A stretch of DNA of 64,000 nucleotides from Ulva prolifera. Its lineage: Eukaryota; Chlorophyta; Ulvophyceae; Ulvales; Ulvaceae. A program made the position numbers and the translations under genes. The first letter of the stretch is position 1. Every line of letters starts with the position of its first letter. Positions 53,688 through 64,000 of the stretch are shown piece after piece. The stretch lies in contig CM041197.1 of the NCBI GenBank assembly GCA_023078555.1, positions 895,501 to 959,500 on the forward strand. The letters are read 5' to 3'. The notes beneath the pieces are model-generated. The model did not search any database and was not told the DNA's origin. It was given only the letters and a program-made list of their open reading frames with translations.

Positions 53688-53789
53688 CAGTGTTGGGTCG
53701 CTTTGCACCATTTCTGGGTCTGCCACCCAGAAACTAGACCTGGATTTTCGGAATTGTTACATATGATCGGGCCCGACGACCCAACACTG
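53688..53789. mobile_element. hAT-like MITE, copy 4
   Basis: 102 bp from CAGTGTTGGGTC to GACCCAACACTG, the best-preserved termini of the family. The flanking octamers gcttctgc/gctgctgc match at 7 of 8. Confidence 0.85.
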
Positions 53790-55007
53790 GCTGCTGCTGC
53801 ACTCCCTCCTTGTCGTCCCGTAATTGTCTCCTGCACTTACCGAGAGAGCCGTTGCAATGGTTTGAATGAGCCACCATCACTGATGGCAATGGCATTCCAA
53901 CTGCAATGCCTTTGCAGCCATCTGGTCCTGTTGCAGATGCCACCCTTGGAGCCTGGGTCGCCTTGCCTCGATGGTTGCTGCACCGCTGGCTGGTGGTGAG
54001 CTTGCCCAACATTCTGACTGTCACCCAGGCGGACGCTGGGAATGCCGCGATGCTCCAGCACACTGCAGCTGACCGTCCCACTCAAGGGGATGGCGTCCCA
54101 CATGGTCCCACAGAGACGGACGCAGATGAATGATCTGGCAGTGGCGAAACAAGATGGACAGGAGAGCCTGATGCTGGCTTCAATGTCATCGAATATCAGT
54201 GGCTGCTGTGAGCCTCTATTGTCAGCCTCTATCCACACCTCTGCATGCGTGCTCATAGTGGTGCTGACCAATGGCAGAGCCCTCTGCCCCCCCGGCCTGA
54301 CAGTGTGGTGCGCAAATATGAAGGCATGTATGGTTTTTTGGGGCCCGCGCCACGCGGCTACACCGCAGCGATGGCTGTGCATAGTGTGCTACCAGAGATC
54401 TTGGGAAATCGAGCGCTGCCGTGTTGGAGCCACACCACGGATGAAAGAGCGCCGGACATAGACTGTGTTGCTCGGTGGACGTAGGTAGGGATGTTGCTCG
54501 ACGCAACCGGCCTGTGCAAGTCCACCAGGCCGATGGCAATCTGGAGTACTAATACATGTGGTTAAAAGGATCAGACGGATAAGGACGCAGGGCACTACCA
54601 CTGCGCCGACCATGGACATGGGGGTTCGAGCCGCAGATCATGCAATCAACAGCGACCGTCAAAATCGCCAATTTACAGCTTTGCATATCTGCATTCTGCA
54701 CAATTACACACTGGATAGTTTACATGAAATTCCAAAACATTGGCCCTGTCAAATGCAGCCCGTGGCAGCACGTCAACAGAACTGTGGGGAGCGCTGGATG
54801 AACATGCGTTGTTCACCTCTCGGCACGTGGCCGCGTTGTTTCGGAGTTGTCCGGCTCGATAATTTCAAATCGACTTGACTAATTCCAAGTGTACTGTACA
54901 TGCACACCTTGCCTGGTTAAATATCGCCTCGCCTACCTGCACCTGCACCAACACAGTCACGATTCCTAGCTACACGGCGACAACCCCCCACGGCTGCGAC
55001 CTCCACA

Positions 55008-58000
55008 CTACTCCCCACTTGACCCGCCGTCTTCTGACTCCTTCTTCTCCTCCTCCCGCACCACCCTCACACCCTCCACAGCCGGCTCCGCTGCAGCATT
55101 GCGCTCACCCGAGCTGGTCTGCATGAGCGCAAGCGCCCCCCGCCGCTCCTCCACCGCCCCACCATCCATCTCAGCGACAGCGTACACCACCGCCGTGCAG
55201 TCGGTGAGGCGGTTCACCTCTGCGCCAGCCCAGGACGTCAACCGGAACCCGAGACGTCCGCCTGACACCCGCACGGCGTGCGCGGCGACGTGGCCGAATG
55301 CCGTCACAGCCACCCCGATGTCCTGGCAGCGGCGGACGTCGACGCTGTCAAGCGTCGCTTGCGCCCGCGCGCCCATGTGGACACACCCTCGCTCCCCTGG
55401 CGTGCATGTGCACTAGTAGCACCGAAATGTCCTTACAGCAGCCTCACTTCAGCCATTCAGTGTCCTTATACGCGTTGTTAGGCCTAAGCTAGGCTGATGT
55501 AAGGACAGCGCAAGGATTTGTGGCATGCTTAAAATCCTTACATGAGGACTGGTTTGGCACATGTTTGGAAAGATAGGGTTCCGTCCTAACAGGTAGGATG
55601 TCCTAACAAGTATAGTCCTTACAGATGCGGACCACATTAGGAGACCTAGCAAACATCCATAATGACAGTTTTAGGATCATGTAGTGTCTGTGTTTGGTGT
55701 ATGCGTGTGTAGTGTGCAATCGTCACCACATGATGAAGTTGCAAAATGCAATGGCTGGTTCATTGGCTGATTGGTGGTGGCCAGCAGGCCACTTAGGGGA
55801 AGCGTGTACGTGTCATGCCCTTCAGCATGACCACATGTGGCTATGCTGAAGCGGCATGACAGGCAGTCTTTCCCTAAGCAGCGCTGCTCACTGCACTACC
55901 TTGATGCCTTGCTGCCTGTGGCCCGCAGGCCACAGAAGTCAAGCGTGTGCGTGCCACACCCTTCAGCATGGCCACACTTGGTTGTGCACAAGCAGCCACA
56001 TGACAAGTTGTCTTCGAGTAGCGCTGCTATAGCACATGTGGCTGTCCGGCTCCGCGCCGACCACGCGAGCTCGAGCGCCTCTGCGCCGCTGCAGCCACAT
56101 GCATGACATCTCGCCCGAACGTCCTTGTCGCGTTCTCCAACGACGACGCCAAAGACACAGCGCGAGATGCGGGAATCGCTGACACGTGCCACTGCGCCCC
56201 CATGCACAACTACCCCTAGGCCTGTGTGTGACCTTGAGACGCTGCAGCGCAGCAGCGACACCTCCACGCCACTCCCAGCCGCTCTCACAGCCGCCTCCTC
56301 CCCAGCGAGCTCGCAGTCCACGAGATTCATCCTACACCGGCTGGGCTCGCCGCCCGAAGCCAGCGCCGCATAGTCCTCCCCGCGGGCCTCCACTCGCTCC
56401 GCCGCTATCGTCCCGCCACTGACCCCGACACGCAGCGCAGCGTCACCCCCTACGCAGACACAGTCCTGCGCGACAATGGCTGCGCCCCGGTCAGCATGCA
56501 GCGCAGCGCTTCTGCATGTGACGGTGGAGCCAGTGACGACCACGCGCGCCTCCGCCATCGCGCCAATCCCGATTTGCACGCCTCCGTCAAAAGTGCATTG
56601 CCGTACCGCACACACTGCCCTCGCACCCTGCGCCGCGATCGCGAAGGGCCCTGAAGTGAACTCACAGTCTTCCACCTCTGTCTTTGATGCCAGGCGCACA
56701 CACGCACCACGCTTCGCGCGTATGGCCCGCTCCTGCCGGTCCGCTCCGGGCCACGTGGACGGCACTCGGAAGGAACACCCCACTATCTGCACCACCTCGT
56801 CCGCTTTGGCAATTACACAGCACACATTGCCAGTGAACTGGCAGTCGCAGACCGAGCCCTTCCGCGACAGGAACGCCACCGCGGTCGAGTGATGCACAAC
56901 GTCGCCGAGCCTCGGGAGCTCCTCCATCGCTGTGCGCTTGCTGTGCGCATCCAGCCCCACGTCCCCCATAAAGCGGCAGTGAGAGATCTCCCCAGAACAC
57001 GCATGCCCCACTCTCACGCCGACTGAGTACTGCTTGAGGGTGACACCATGCGTGTGCAGGCTCCCCCCCTCGGTCAACCCCGCCCCCCGCTGAGACTCTA
57101 GCACCCTCACGGCGTGTATGCAGTCTGCTATCAACCAACCCTCAATTTCGACTTGGCCGCCATCGCACATGATCCCTTGAGATGAGAACATTTTTGAGGT
57201 GACCCAGGGCGAGGGCCTGGCAAGCATGTGTGCGATGTGAGTGTCAACTACCCGCACGCGCGCGCTCTTTGTATGAACCCCAATGCAGCTGTCTTGTACC
57301 TGACAGCGCATGATGTGGCCGCAGGAGCCGCCACTGACCGTCACCGCCCCGTGTGATTGCGACCCGCTGTGGGCGCGCCGCGTCCGCCCCTTCATGCACG
57401 CGTCCGCGAGCCGCGGCCACCAGCACCGCATGGTCGTCTGCAAGGCAGGCACCCCCCCGCGACGTCATGGCGCCGCCAGACACACGCAGGCGGGCCCCAC
57501 GTGACCGCACCGTGCAGGTAACACCGCGCGTGGAAAATTCACACTGCGAAGCGACTGCATGCGTGCTCGAGCCCGCGGCTTCCACCCCGTCGTCACCGCT
57601 GTCCAGCCGGCACCGGTGGAGCGCGCCCCGGCCTCCATCCTTCAGGCGAACCGCCGTCACGCTCGCGTCTGTGCTCCCGACGCGAACTTCGCACCGTGTC
57701 AGCTGGGCGCATGCGTTGATGATCGCCACCGCTGCGAACGACGAGAACATCTGGCGGCGGCCCGGGATGTCGCAGGCACAAATGAGCGTGTCCACGAAAG
57801 ACCCTGCCGCACGCCATGCATCACAGCATACGCGGAACAGCAGTCGTTGATGACAGTTGCGGTGAGCTGGAGGCGGGAGGTGTGGCCGGTGGCGCCTACA
57901 CCATACTCAAACCGGGAGATCGTGCAGGCGCGGAGGTGTGCAGAACCGCGGCGCACGTTCACACCGTGATCCATGCCCTGCCCAGGGGCGTCCCCTATGG

Positions 58001-59730
58001 CCACCCCGGTGATTTCGGTGTCCTCGGCGGCAAAGTGGCTCTCGACGCCGATGACCGCAACGGCGACGCCACTGCTGCTCAGCATGCATGAGCGTATCGC
58101 GATCGTCGCCCCGGCTTCGGCGATGACGCAGAAGCGGCATCCGCGGAGGGTGCAGTCGGTGAGGGTGGCGGTGGTGGCGGGGCCGTGGGCGACGAGGGCG
58201 GCGGGGCAGTTGCGCCAGGTGCAGTCCGAGAGGGTGGCGGAGGCACCATGCACGGCGTAGAAGGTGCAGGATATGAAGGTGCAGGTCTGGAAGGATCCGG
58301 AGAAGTCGCGCCCGGCGCACATCACGGCGCCGCCTGCAGGGGTCAGTTTTGTGAAGCAGGTCGTCTGCTGTGATGTCGGCCATCAACTGTTTTGAGCATA
58401 TGGGTCTATGTAGATATGGCTGGGCTATATGTCTGCATGCATGGCCGTGCCCGCGGCATGGACCAGGCTTGAGGGGTGGCTGCTGCATAGCGATGAGCAC
58501 GTGGCGATGCAGTGTGGCGATCGCATCTGGGGCAGGGAGGGTGATCATGAGTGCGGTGCGCCTATACCCGGAAGCCGATCTACTCTACTTCTGACACCTT
58601 GTGGAAACTGTTGCGGGACAGAAACGGCGGGCGTGTTTTCACTATAAGGACAGGCCCAGCGATGTAGGAGCAGCAGGGCGTTTGCGCCTACGCCATGGTC
58701 CGTGACAAACACATCGTCCAACAAGTATGGGCTGCTTGCGCTATCCGATGGGAAGGTTTGCAGTTCTATACTGCAGACCCCACCATTTCTGCGTGCCATG
58801 AATGTAAGCATCACATGTTGAGCACTCGAGGATCATCAAGAATCGGAAAGGACGCCTTGTGCGGAGTAGATGCCGGCACACAGAAACGATGGTAGCCGCA
58901 TCAACGTGGCTCCGCAATCATCTGCAGAAGCTGCAGCTTCTCACCTGAGAAGGTGGTGTCCCTGAAGTGAGCACAGCGGCCCGTGAGCTGGAGGATGCAG
59001 CCGGGTAGCAGTGAGATGGCGCCCCCGCTGATCTGACATCCCCAACTCGAGGCTTTCCAGACCACAAAGCTTCGCCGCTGATCACCCCTTGGCCGGCAGG
59101 TCGGGTGCAGTGCCAGGTCTCGAAGTGAAATTCCCGGTGTATGGGCTGCGATGGCAGCAACCAGGTCCTCAATGCTGGCATATACGCCCTAAAAGAGGAC
59201 CCCACTCATGCCCATTCTTGATGCAGGAAATTTGTTTGCTTGTGGGATGCCTGATTCTTACGTTAAGCACAGGACGTGCCCATGGCGTGCTCGACAACGT
59301 GACATACGTTCGGTAGTGGACAACCAGTCACTGGAAAATGCTACATACACTCGGAAGCTGTACTTGATTAGTATGAATTGGACACTGTGTTGCCGACAAA
59401 GGTAGGCAGACTTGGCGAGCCTGCTGAGATCCACGTGCCGGGCAGGACACACATCGGCATCAAGGACACGACTCCTCCTATACGCACATGTTTACTTTGT
59501 TTAATCTCCAAGTCTTGGGCGTCGGTCTGCTCCGCTCCCTCCCACGCTAAGTCTGCCGATGGAACGTTGTCGTAGACACTGATTTCGTCTCCCTGAAAGT
59601 TCAGCTCCCCACACACGGAGCATCTATTCAAATACTTTTTGATGTGATGTTCCGGGATGTGGACGGAATGTCCGCAGAAATGGAAGCGGATGCGACAGGC
59701 GGAGTCTCCGCCCCAGAAAGCGACAGACAT
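55008..59730 (-). CDS. Beta-helix family copy D (diverged subfamily), with frame disruptions
   Basis: Predicted exon 1 is 59730-59386 (345 nt, donor ACA then GTGTCC). Exon 2 is 59188-58945 (244 nt, acceptor CTCTTTTAG, donor GTGAGA). Exon 3 starts 58333 with GAVMCAGRDFSGSFQTC. Exon 1 encodes MSVAFWGGDSACRIRFHFCG, then a CSVCGE pair: the same Cys/His layout as copies B and C with a longer tail. Exon 3 changes frame near 57800 and back near 57440, so two indels compensate; the stretch between still reads as beta-helix. An intron of about 650 bp (about 56040-55390) precedes a last exon ending TAG at 55008, with a Glu/Lys-rich tail. The gene may be expressed with an altered coil or may be a young pseudogene. 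Sequence error is also possible. Confidence 0.65.
55390..56040 (-). other. Repeat-bearing intron region of copy D
   Basis: On alignment with copies B and C, the protein resumes on the other side of this block. It contains several GTAAGGAC/GTCCTTAC motifs in both orientations (55427-55625). It also has two diverged direct repeats around CCCTTCAGCATG(A/G)CCACA (near 55820 and 55960), each followed by AGCGCTGCT. Likely transposon remnants inside the intron. Confidence 0.5.
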
Positions 59731-60487
59731 GGCCGATTTCAAAGCGGCCTGCCGCAGCAGGACAGAATCCACAAGCCTGATCGCCTATTGTGGGTCATTT
59801 GTGCGACTCGGACTAACCTGGCAGGCTTGGGCGCGGCTGCAGCTTTATCGGTGTGATCCATCTGATCCAACTTCAATGCATATCTCTCGAGATAGGCATG
59901 CACATGCCACTCCGACACCAGTAGCCATGTCACGCGATACCATGAAAACCTCCTTCTGGGCCTTTCAACATGCGCACGCTGAGACGACGTTCGGGAAGTG
60001 ACAGCGACGACTTGCGTATGTGTCGTTTAAATGGTGGCCATGCTTGCATTTCCCGGGGCCCCGATTGCCAGTGGCAATTGGCCACCAGCCTCCCTGATCC
60101 TGTCCACATGGATCCATATCAATATTGAACGCACCTGGGGCACCCCAGCCAACTGCAACTCAACAAGCCGCGATACAACCGTAGTGCCCTCGCTGGCGCA
60201 GTGGTCGGGCTCTGCATCCGTGGCCCTCCGTCTGGTAAATATTTACTCCCTCCGGCCACATGCATACCTGCATGTGGGATGGCATAGATGATGGCACAGA
60301 TGGCATTAATGATCCAATATTGGCACCAGTATTGGATCGCTTTGCAGATTTCCCTGGAGGCGATTAGGACAGAGCTCCAGCGAGGGTGTGCCGAAGCATG
60401 ACTGCAGCTGTGACATGCCGTCGATCTCACAGGAACGATGCTGCGGAAGCATGCTGCCACCGTCCGTCGCAGTGACAGGTTTGTGTG

Positions 60488-60640
60488 TTACAAGGACAAA
60501 GCACGCGAGGCAGGTAGCACCGCAAGCAAGAAGCAGGGGAAACGCACACCACGCAGCAAGCCACACGAAGCGCACACCAAAACACCCACGCAACGGCAGC
60601 ACCCGCGCCGGACACAGCGACACGGCAACACAACCACACA
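60488..60640 (-). mobile_element. Retroposon of the CCTTGTAA-ending family, 153 bp
   Basis: Flanked by a perfect 18-bp duplication (cagtgacaggtttgtgtg, 60470-60487 and 60641-60658). On the minus strand it ends GCTTTGTCCTTGTAA and is similar to 28516-28733 over its length. Confidence 0.85.
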
Positions 60641-60674
60641 CAGTGACAGGTTTGTGTGACCTGCTGCGCAATGT

Positions 60675-61325
60675 TGTATGCCAGTGGCTACAACATTTGT
60701 GCAGGCATAAAAAGGTGCTTTGCAGCTTAAGCAGACCGATACTAGAGACAGCAAGTCCTCGCCATTCAGATTCAGCCTTCCTTATCACACTCAGAGAAGC
60801 TCCTTATCAGAAGCTCCTTATCACACTCAGAGAAGAAGATGAGAGGGGACAAGCTGGCTGACAAGAGCACAAGGAAGATGAACATCAGCCATCATAGATA
60901 CCGACATAGATACCATCTGTTGAGTCTACAGCGTCGCTCTGGCGTCAAATTATGGTGTGGCATTGCGCCTCGAGGCCATGTTGCCATGGCAGCACACAGC
61001 ATGTCGTGCTCTGACGTAGCACAGGCCAGTTGACTCAGATAACAGTGAAAATGTAGTGTATGTAATTTGTCAGGCTACGCTCGGGCCGCTTTGCACTGGC
61101 GCTACGGGAGCGCAGCGGTCGCATGACGACTCGCATCCCTCAGCCTGAGCTGCACATGAAGCGGTAAGGGAGACACAGCGCACACTCTCGCCATCACAAC
61201 TGCAAAAAAAATCTCTGAGAATTCGTTTGCCTGCCATACAAGTCCACGTAGATGCGTACAGTCTAGCAGCAGAAGAACAGAAAGTTGCGCGGAGAGCACA
61301 GAGCAATAAAAACTAAAATACGGCG
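60675..61325 (-). repeat. Dispersed segmental repeat, copy 2 (inverted)
   Basis: Partner of 52825-53640, in reverse orientation. The two matching blocks are 61325-60955 and 60770-60675. Confidence 0.65.
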
Positions 61326-61645
61326 CATCTATACGACGCTTGCATAATAGCCACGATGACTTCATAGTTCCACGTGCAAGCGTCTGGGGCGGGGGCTTAT
61401 GTCAGTATCAGCGCTCGGCAGACATGATGCACGCAAATCTGGGTGGATGTACGTGTTGGCGGATGTAATGAAATAAGGTGAAGTTCAACTGTTAACCCGC
61501 GTTTCTGTCGAGATTGAAGGCACGGTGCGCCACTGATCCAGATCTGAACTTGCCAACTGTAGCACAATCCTCTATAACACCCCAGCCACTGGCCTGGACT
61601 GGCCTGGTGCTGATGTGTGCGGTTACAAGGGTGTTTTGGTCTGTG

Positions 61646-61683
61646 TTACAAGGACAAAGCAAGCAAGGCAGGTAGCAAGGGAG
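61646..61683 (-). mobile_element. Very short retroposon, 38 bp
   Basis: TTACAAGGACAAAGCAAGC plus a short tail sits between identical 13-bp duplications gttttggtctgtg (61633-61645 and 61684-61696). An extreme 5' truncation of the same family. Confidence 0.75.
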
Positions 61684-61764
61684 GTTTTGGTCTGTGTTGC
61701 GTGTTGACGGTTGCTTGGGTGCGAGGTGCCCCTGTTTATGCCCTGCGGTACTACCTGCCTCGCT

Positions 61765-61790
61765 GGGTTTGTCCTTGTAACAAAGCTTAA
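61765..61790 (+). mobile_element. Retroposon fragment in opposite orientation
   Basis: TACTACCTGCCTCGC...TTTGTCCTTGTAA, the 3' end of the same family. It could pair with the copy at 61646-61683 as a foldback. The target duplication was not determined. Confidence 0.55.
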
Positions 61791-63305
61791 GTGTGGGATG
61801 CCCCAAGCACGCGAGATTGCACAGGCAGCAAGGTCCAGAGGGGAGGTGATTGCACTGCGTGCAACATGTCACGAATACGGCTCAGGAAAATCAGATTTAC
61901 TTTACATGGCTAATTGTGGGGAGAGGGGCGTCTCTCCTGCATGCATTGCTCGAGCAAGATGTCACGCAGGCACTGCTGCAGTGCCGCACGGACCAGCAAG
62001 CTCTGTCCGAGTCACTGGCATGGGGTACGCTTGGGCTGCGGTACAAAGGTTATTGCCATTTTAGCTGAGGCTTTCCCACCGCTGTAGGCGTTGACCATGT
62101 CTATTGAGTTCTGGGGCGGAGATTCCGCCTGTCGCATTCGCTTCCACTTCTGCGGCCACTCCGTGCACGCCTCGGAAATCCAAGTTGACGACACATTTTC
62201 GCGTCCGAAATGCCTCGTCTGTGGGGAGGTTAGTCCTCAGGGGGTGGAGATCAGCGTTTGCGACCACGTCCCGACGGCAGATGTAGCATGGCAGGGAGCG
62301 CAACATACCAACGTCCAAAACTTGAAGCTGGGACGTCGTTAACATGTACGTGCTGTAGAAAATGTGACCTTGAAGTTGATGTGCGCCCTCTTTGGCGCTG
62401 TGACCTCTTCGGGTTCGCCAAGTGCGCGTGCCTTTATTGGGGGTGCATTGCCCTGGTGAAACGCAGTAAACTGTAAGAGCATCTGCCTGATGATAGCATA
62501 TGAGGTAGACTGGGTGCCCCCCCTGATCGCATGTCTCGTCGTCTTGCACACCGTCAGACACGTCCTGTGGTTCACGGAAGCATAATCAGCTCGCAAGCAA
62601 ACAAATCTGCTGCACGAATAATGAGCATGGTGTCAAACCTATCTTGAGGTCGTCGTCGCAAGGATCGAGGATCTGGTCGCTGCCATTGCAGCCCATGCTC
62701 CCAGCATCTCCCTTCGGGGCCTACCACTGCACCCGACCAGCCGGCCAAGGGGCCATCAGCGGCGCAGCTTTGTGGTCTTGAAAGCTTCGAGCTCTGGATG
62801 TCAGATCAGTGGAGGCACCATCTCGCTGCTGCCTGACTGCATCCTCCTGCTCACTGGCCATGGGGCTCACTTCAGGGACATCACCTTCTCAGGTGAGACG
62901 CTGCTGCACTGCACGTGAACATATCTGTGTGTTGGCTGCAAGCCACGCACAGATAGGCAGAGGAAGTTCTATGCAGCCTTGATTCTGACTGTTCATGGAG
63001 TGAGCACATCACGGAAACCTTCCGATCCTGGCGTGCAGCAACGATATAGATCCCACAGTTTCGCACTGAGTGACTCAGTGGGCCCAAAGTAGTAGGCATT
63101 GTTGCTGTTCACAGGCTAATGGCGTAGGTGCCCACGCCCTGCTGCTCATACACTGCCAGGCCTGTCATCACTCTGAGAACACCCCCGGCAGTCGCAATCG
63201 CTTCTGAGAGGCAAGGCTGCCAGGAGCAGACGCATCAGATTCTCACTCCTGTGCAAGCCGCAATTTCAACATTGCGGTGGCGTGCGCGTGCCCATCGCTG
63301 TGCAG

Positions 63306-63402
63306 CAGGGGTGCTTTGAACCATTTCCAGGGCTGCCACCCCGAAATCAGATCCGAATATTCAGAATTGTACTATGTGATCGGGCCCGGTGTCCCAACAC
63401 CG
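63306..63402. mobile_element. hAT-like MITE, copy 5, with perfect 8-bp TSD
   Basis: 97 bp from CAGGGGTGCT to CCCAACACCG, flanked by the identical octamer ctgtgcag (63298-63305 and 63403-63410). The clearest evidence that the family transposes hAT-style. Lies in intron 2 of copy E. Confidence 0.9.
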
Positions 63403-63722
63403 CTGTGCAGCAGCAACCCCTGCGTACGGCGGTATGTGTGTGTCCACAGGCAGCATCCAGGTTCTCTATCACCTCGGCATGTGGCCCGGGTCGTCCGGGC
63501 TTATAAAGCACTGACACGAACGTGGCCAAGCCAACTATGGTCACTTTGCTTTGCTCCTCCGCCCAAGTACATGTACCGCCATGCATTGCTCAGGCGTAGA
63601 GCCATGCAGCCATGGGTTTGATACCCTCGACTGCGTGATGTCACACCAGCCAACCGACTTTCTCCCGCATCAGCATTGTACACGTGTACCACGTGTGAGC
63701 GCACATGGGCACCGTTGGTGTG

Positions 63723-63750
63723 TGTTACAAGGACAAAGGCAGCAAGGCGG
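63723..63750 (-). mobile_element. Very short retroposon, about 28 bp
   Basis: TGTTACAAGGACAAAGGCAG plus 8 bases, between 22-bp flanks 63701-63722 and 63751-63772 that differ at one base. Same family as 60488-60640. Confidence 0.75.
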
Positions 63751-63801
63751 GCACATGGGCACTGTTGGTGTGAGGCGGCATGGGTGTGCTGGTCTGTACA
63801 G

Positions 63802-63844
63802 ACCACCGACACGTAACACGTAACACGTGTTACGTGTCGGTGGT
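63802..63844. repeat. Hairpin with 18-bp arms
   Basis: ACCACCGACACGTAACAC, a 7-base GTAACAC spacer, then the exact reverse complement. It lies in intron 2 of copy E. Confidence 0.9.
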
Positions 63845-64000
63845 TGGGTGTGTGTTTGGTGCCCATGTCTGGGTCCTGCTGTGCTGCTTGACTGTTGACG
63901 AGCATGCCCCCCCCCTGCAGGCGGCGTCGTGATGTGTGCCGGCCGCGACTTCTCCGGCTCCTTCCAGACCTGCCCCTTTGTATCCTGCACCCTCTACGTC

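Larger units (their letters stand above)
52273..55007. other. Spacer between copies C and D
   Basis: No coding region is supported. It contains a hAT-like MITE and a segment (52825-53640) repeated in inverted orientation at 60675-61325. Short open frames on both strands are not convincing. Confidence 0.45.
59731..62096. other. Intergenic space between head-to-head copies D and E
   Basis: Should hold the promoters of both genes. It contains two short retroposons and part of the inverted segmental repeat (60675-61325). No coding region is supported. Confidence 0.5.
62097..64000 (+). pseudogene. Beta-helix family copy E, 5' part only (runs off window)
   Basis: A paralogue of D on the opposite strand. 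Exon 1 starts with ATG at 62097 (MSIEFWGGDSACRIRFHFCG, then CLVCGE) and aligns codon by codon with D, but a Lys codon in D is TAA here (62340-62342), and the D donor GTGTCC is TTGCCC at 62442. Exon 2 is 62649-62892 (244 nt, identical in length to D, donor GTGAGA). Exon 3 begins 63921 after CCCCTGCAG with a VMCAGRDFSGSFQTC reading and is cut by the window end. The stop plus altered donor suggest a pseudogene, unless a different 5' exon is used. Intron 2 (about 1 kb) holds a hAT-like MITE and a short retroposon. Confidence 0.65.

Overview
The window looks like nuclear DNA of a eukaryote, most likely a green alga (chlorophyte or prasinophyte). The grounds are GT-AG introns, KDZ and Copia transposon proteins, and a Zepp-style nested LINE cluster. 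The species assignment is an inference only. No bacterial operons, rRNA or functional tRNA genes were seen. Most of the sequence is mobile DNA; the only sizeable host-like genes are members of one tandem family.

Layout. (1) About 1-12.6 kb: two inverted-repeat arms (1-432 and 12163-12592, the left arm cut by the window edge) enclose a KDZ-type (CxC5/CxC6) transposase gene on the plus strand, a Ulp1/C48-type peptidase gene on the plus strand, and minus-strand coding blocks of unknown function, one with a 48-bp minisatellite. The peptidase gene is split by a complete 849-bp miniature LTR element (TRIM) with 5-bp target duplications. Its LTRs carry a decayed tRNA-like module. (2) About 14.6-19.4 kb: eight head-to-tail, 5'-truncated 3' ends of one LINE, each ending in a CATA-rich tail into which the next copy is set, as in Zepp/ZeppL clusters. 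(3) About 19.4-28.7 kb: gene-poor DNA with MITEs, two solo LTRs of the TRIM family, the 3' end of a Copia element, and short retroposon fragments. (4) About 29-64 kb: a dispersed array of paralogous genes encoding right-handed beta-helix proteins. Each has an N-terminal Cys/His-rich exon, a short second exon and a long beta-helix exon.

In the beta-helix array, copies A' and A are pseudogenes. Copy C (48428-52272) appears intact: the predicted exons of 258, 238 and 2258 nt sum to 918 codons. Copy B has the same exon lengths only after a 3501-bp TIR transposon with a 4-bp target duplication is removed from exon 1. Copies D (minus) and E (plus) form a diverged subfamily arranged head to head. 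A chimeric, partly inverted fragment lies at 47.3-47.5 kb. All members except E read on the minus strand.

Small elements between these genes include a hAT-like MITE family (five copies), a 1.88-kb non-autonomous element with perfect 8-bp target duplications, 5'-truncated retroposons with 13-22-bp target duplications, and several long palindromes or hairpins. The function of the beta-helix proteins is not known from sequence. The gene models rest on homology among paralogues within the window and on splice-site phase.
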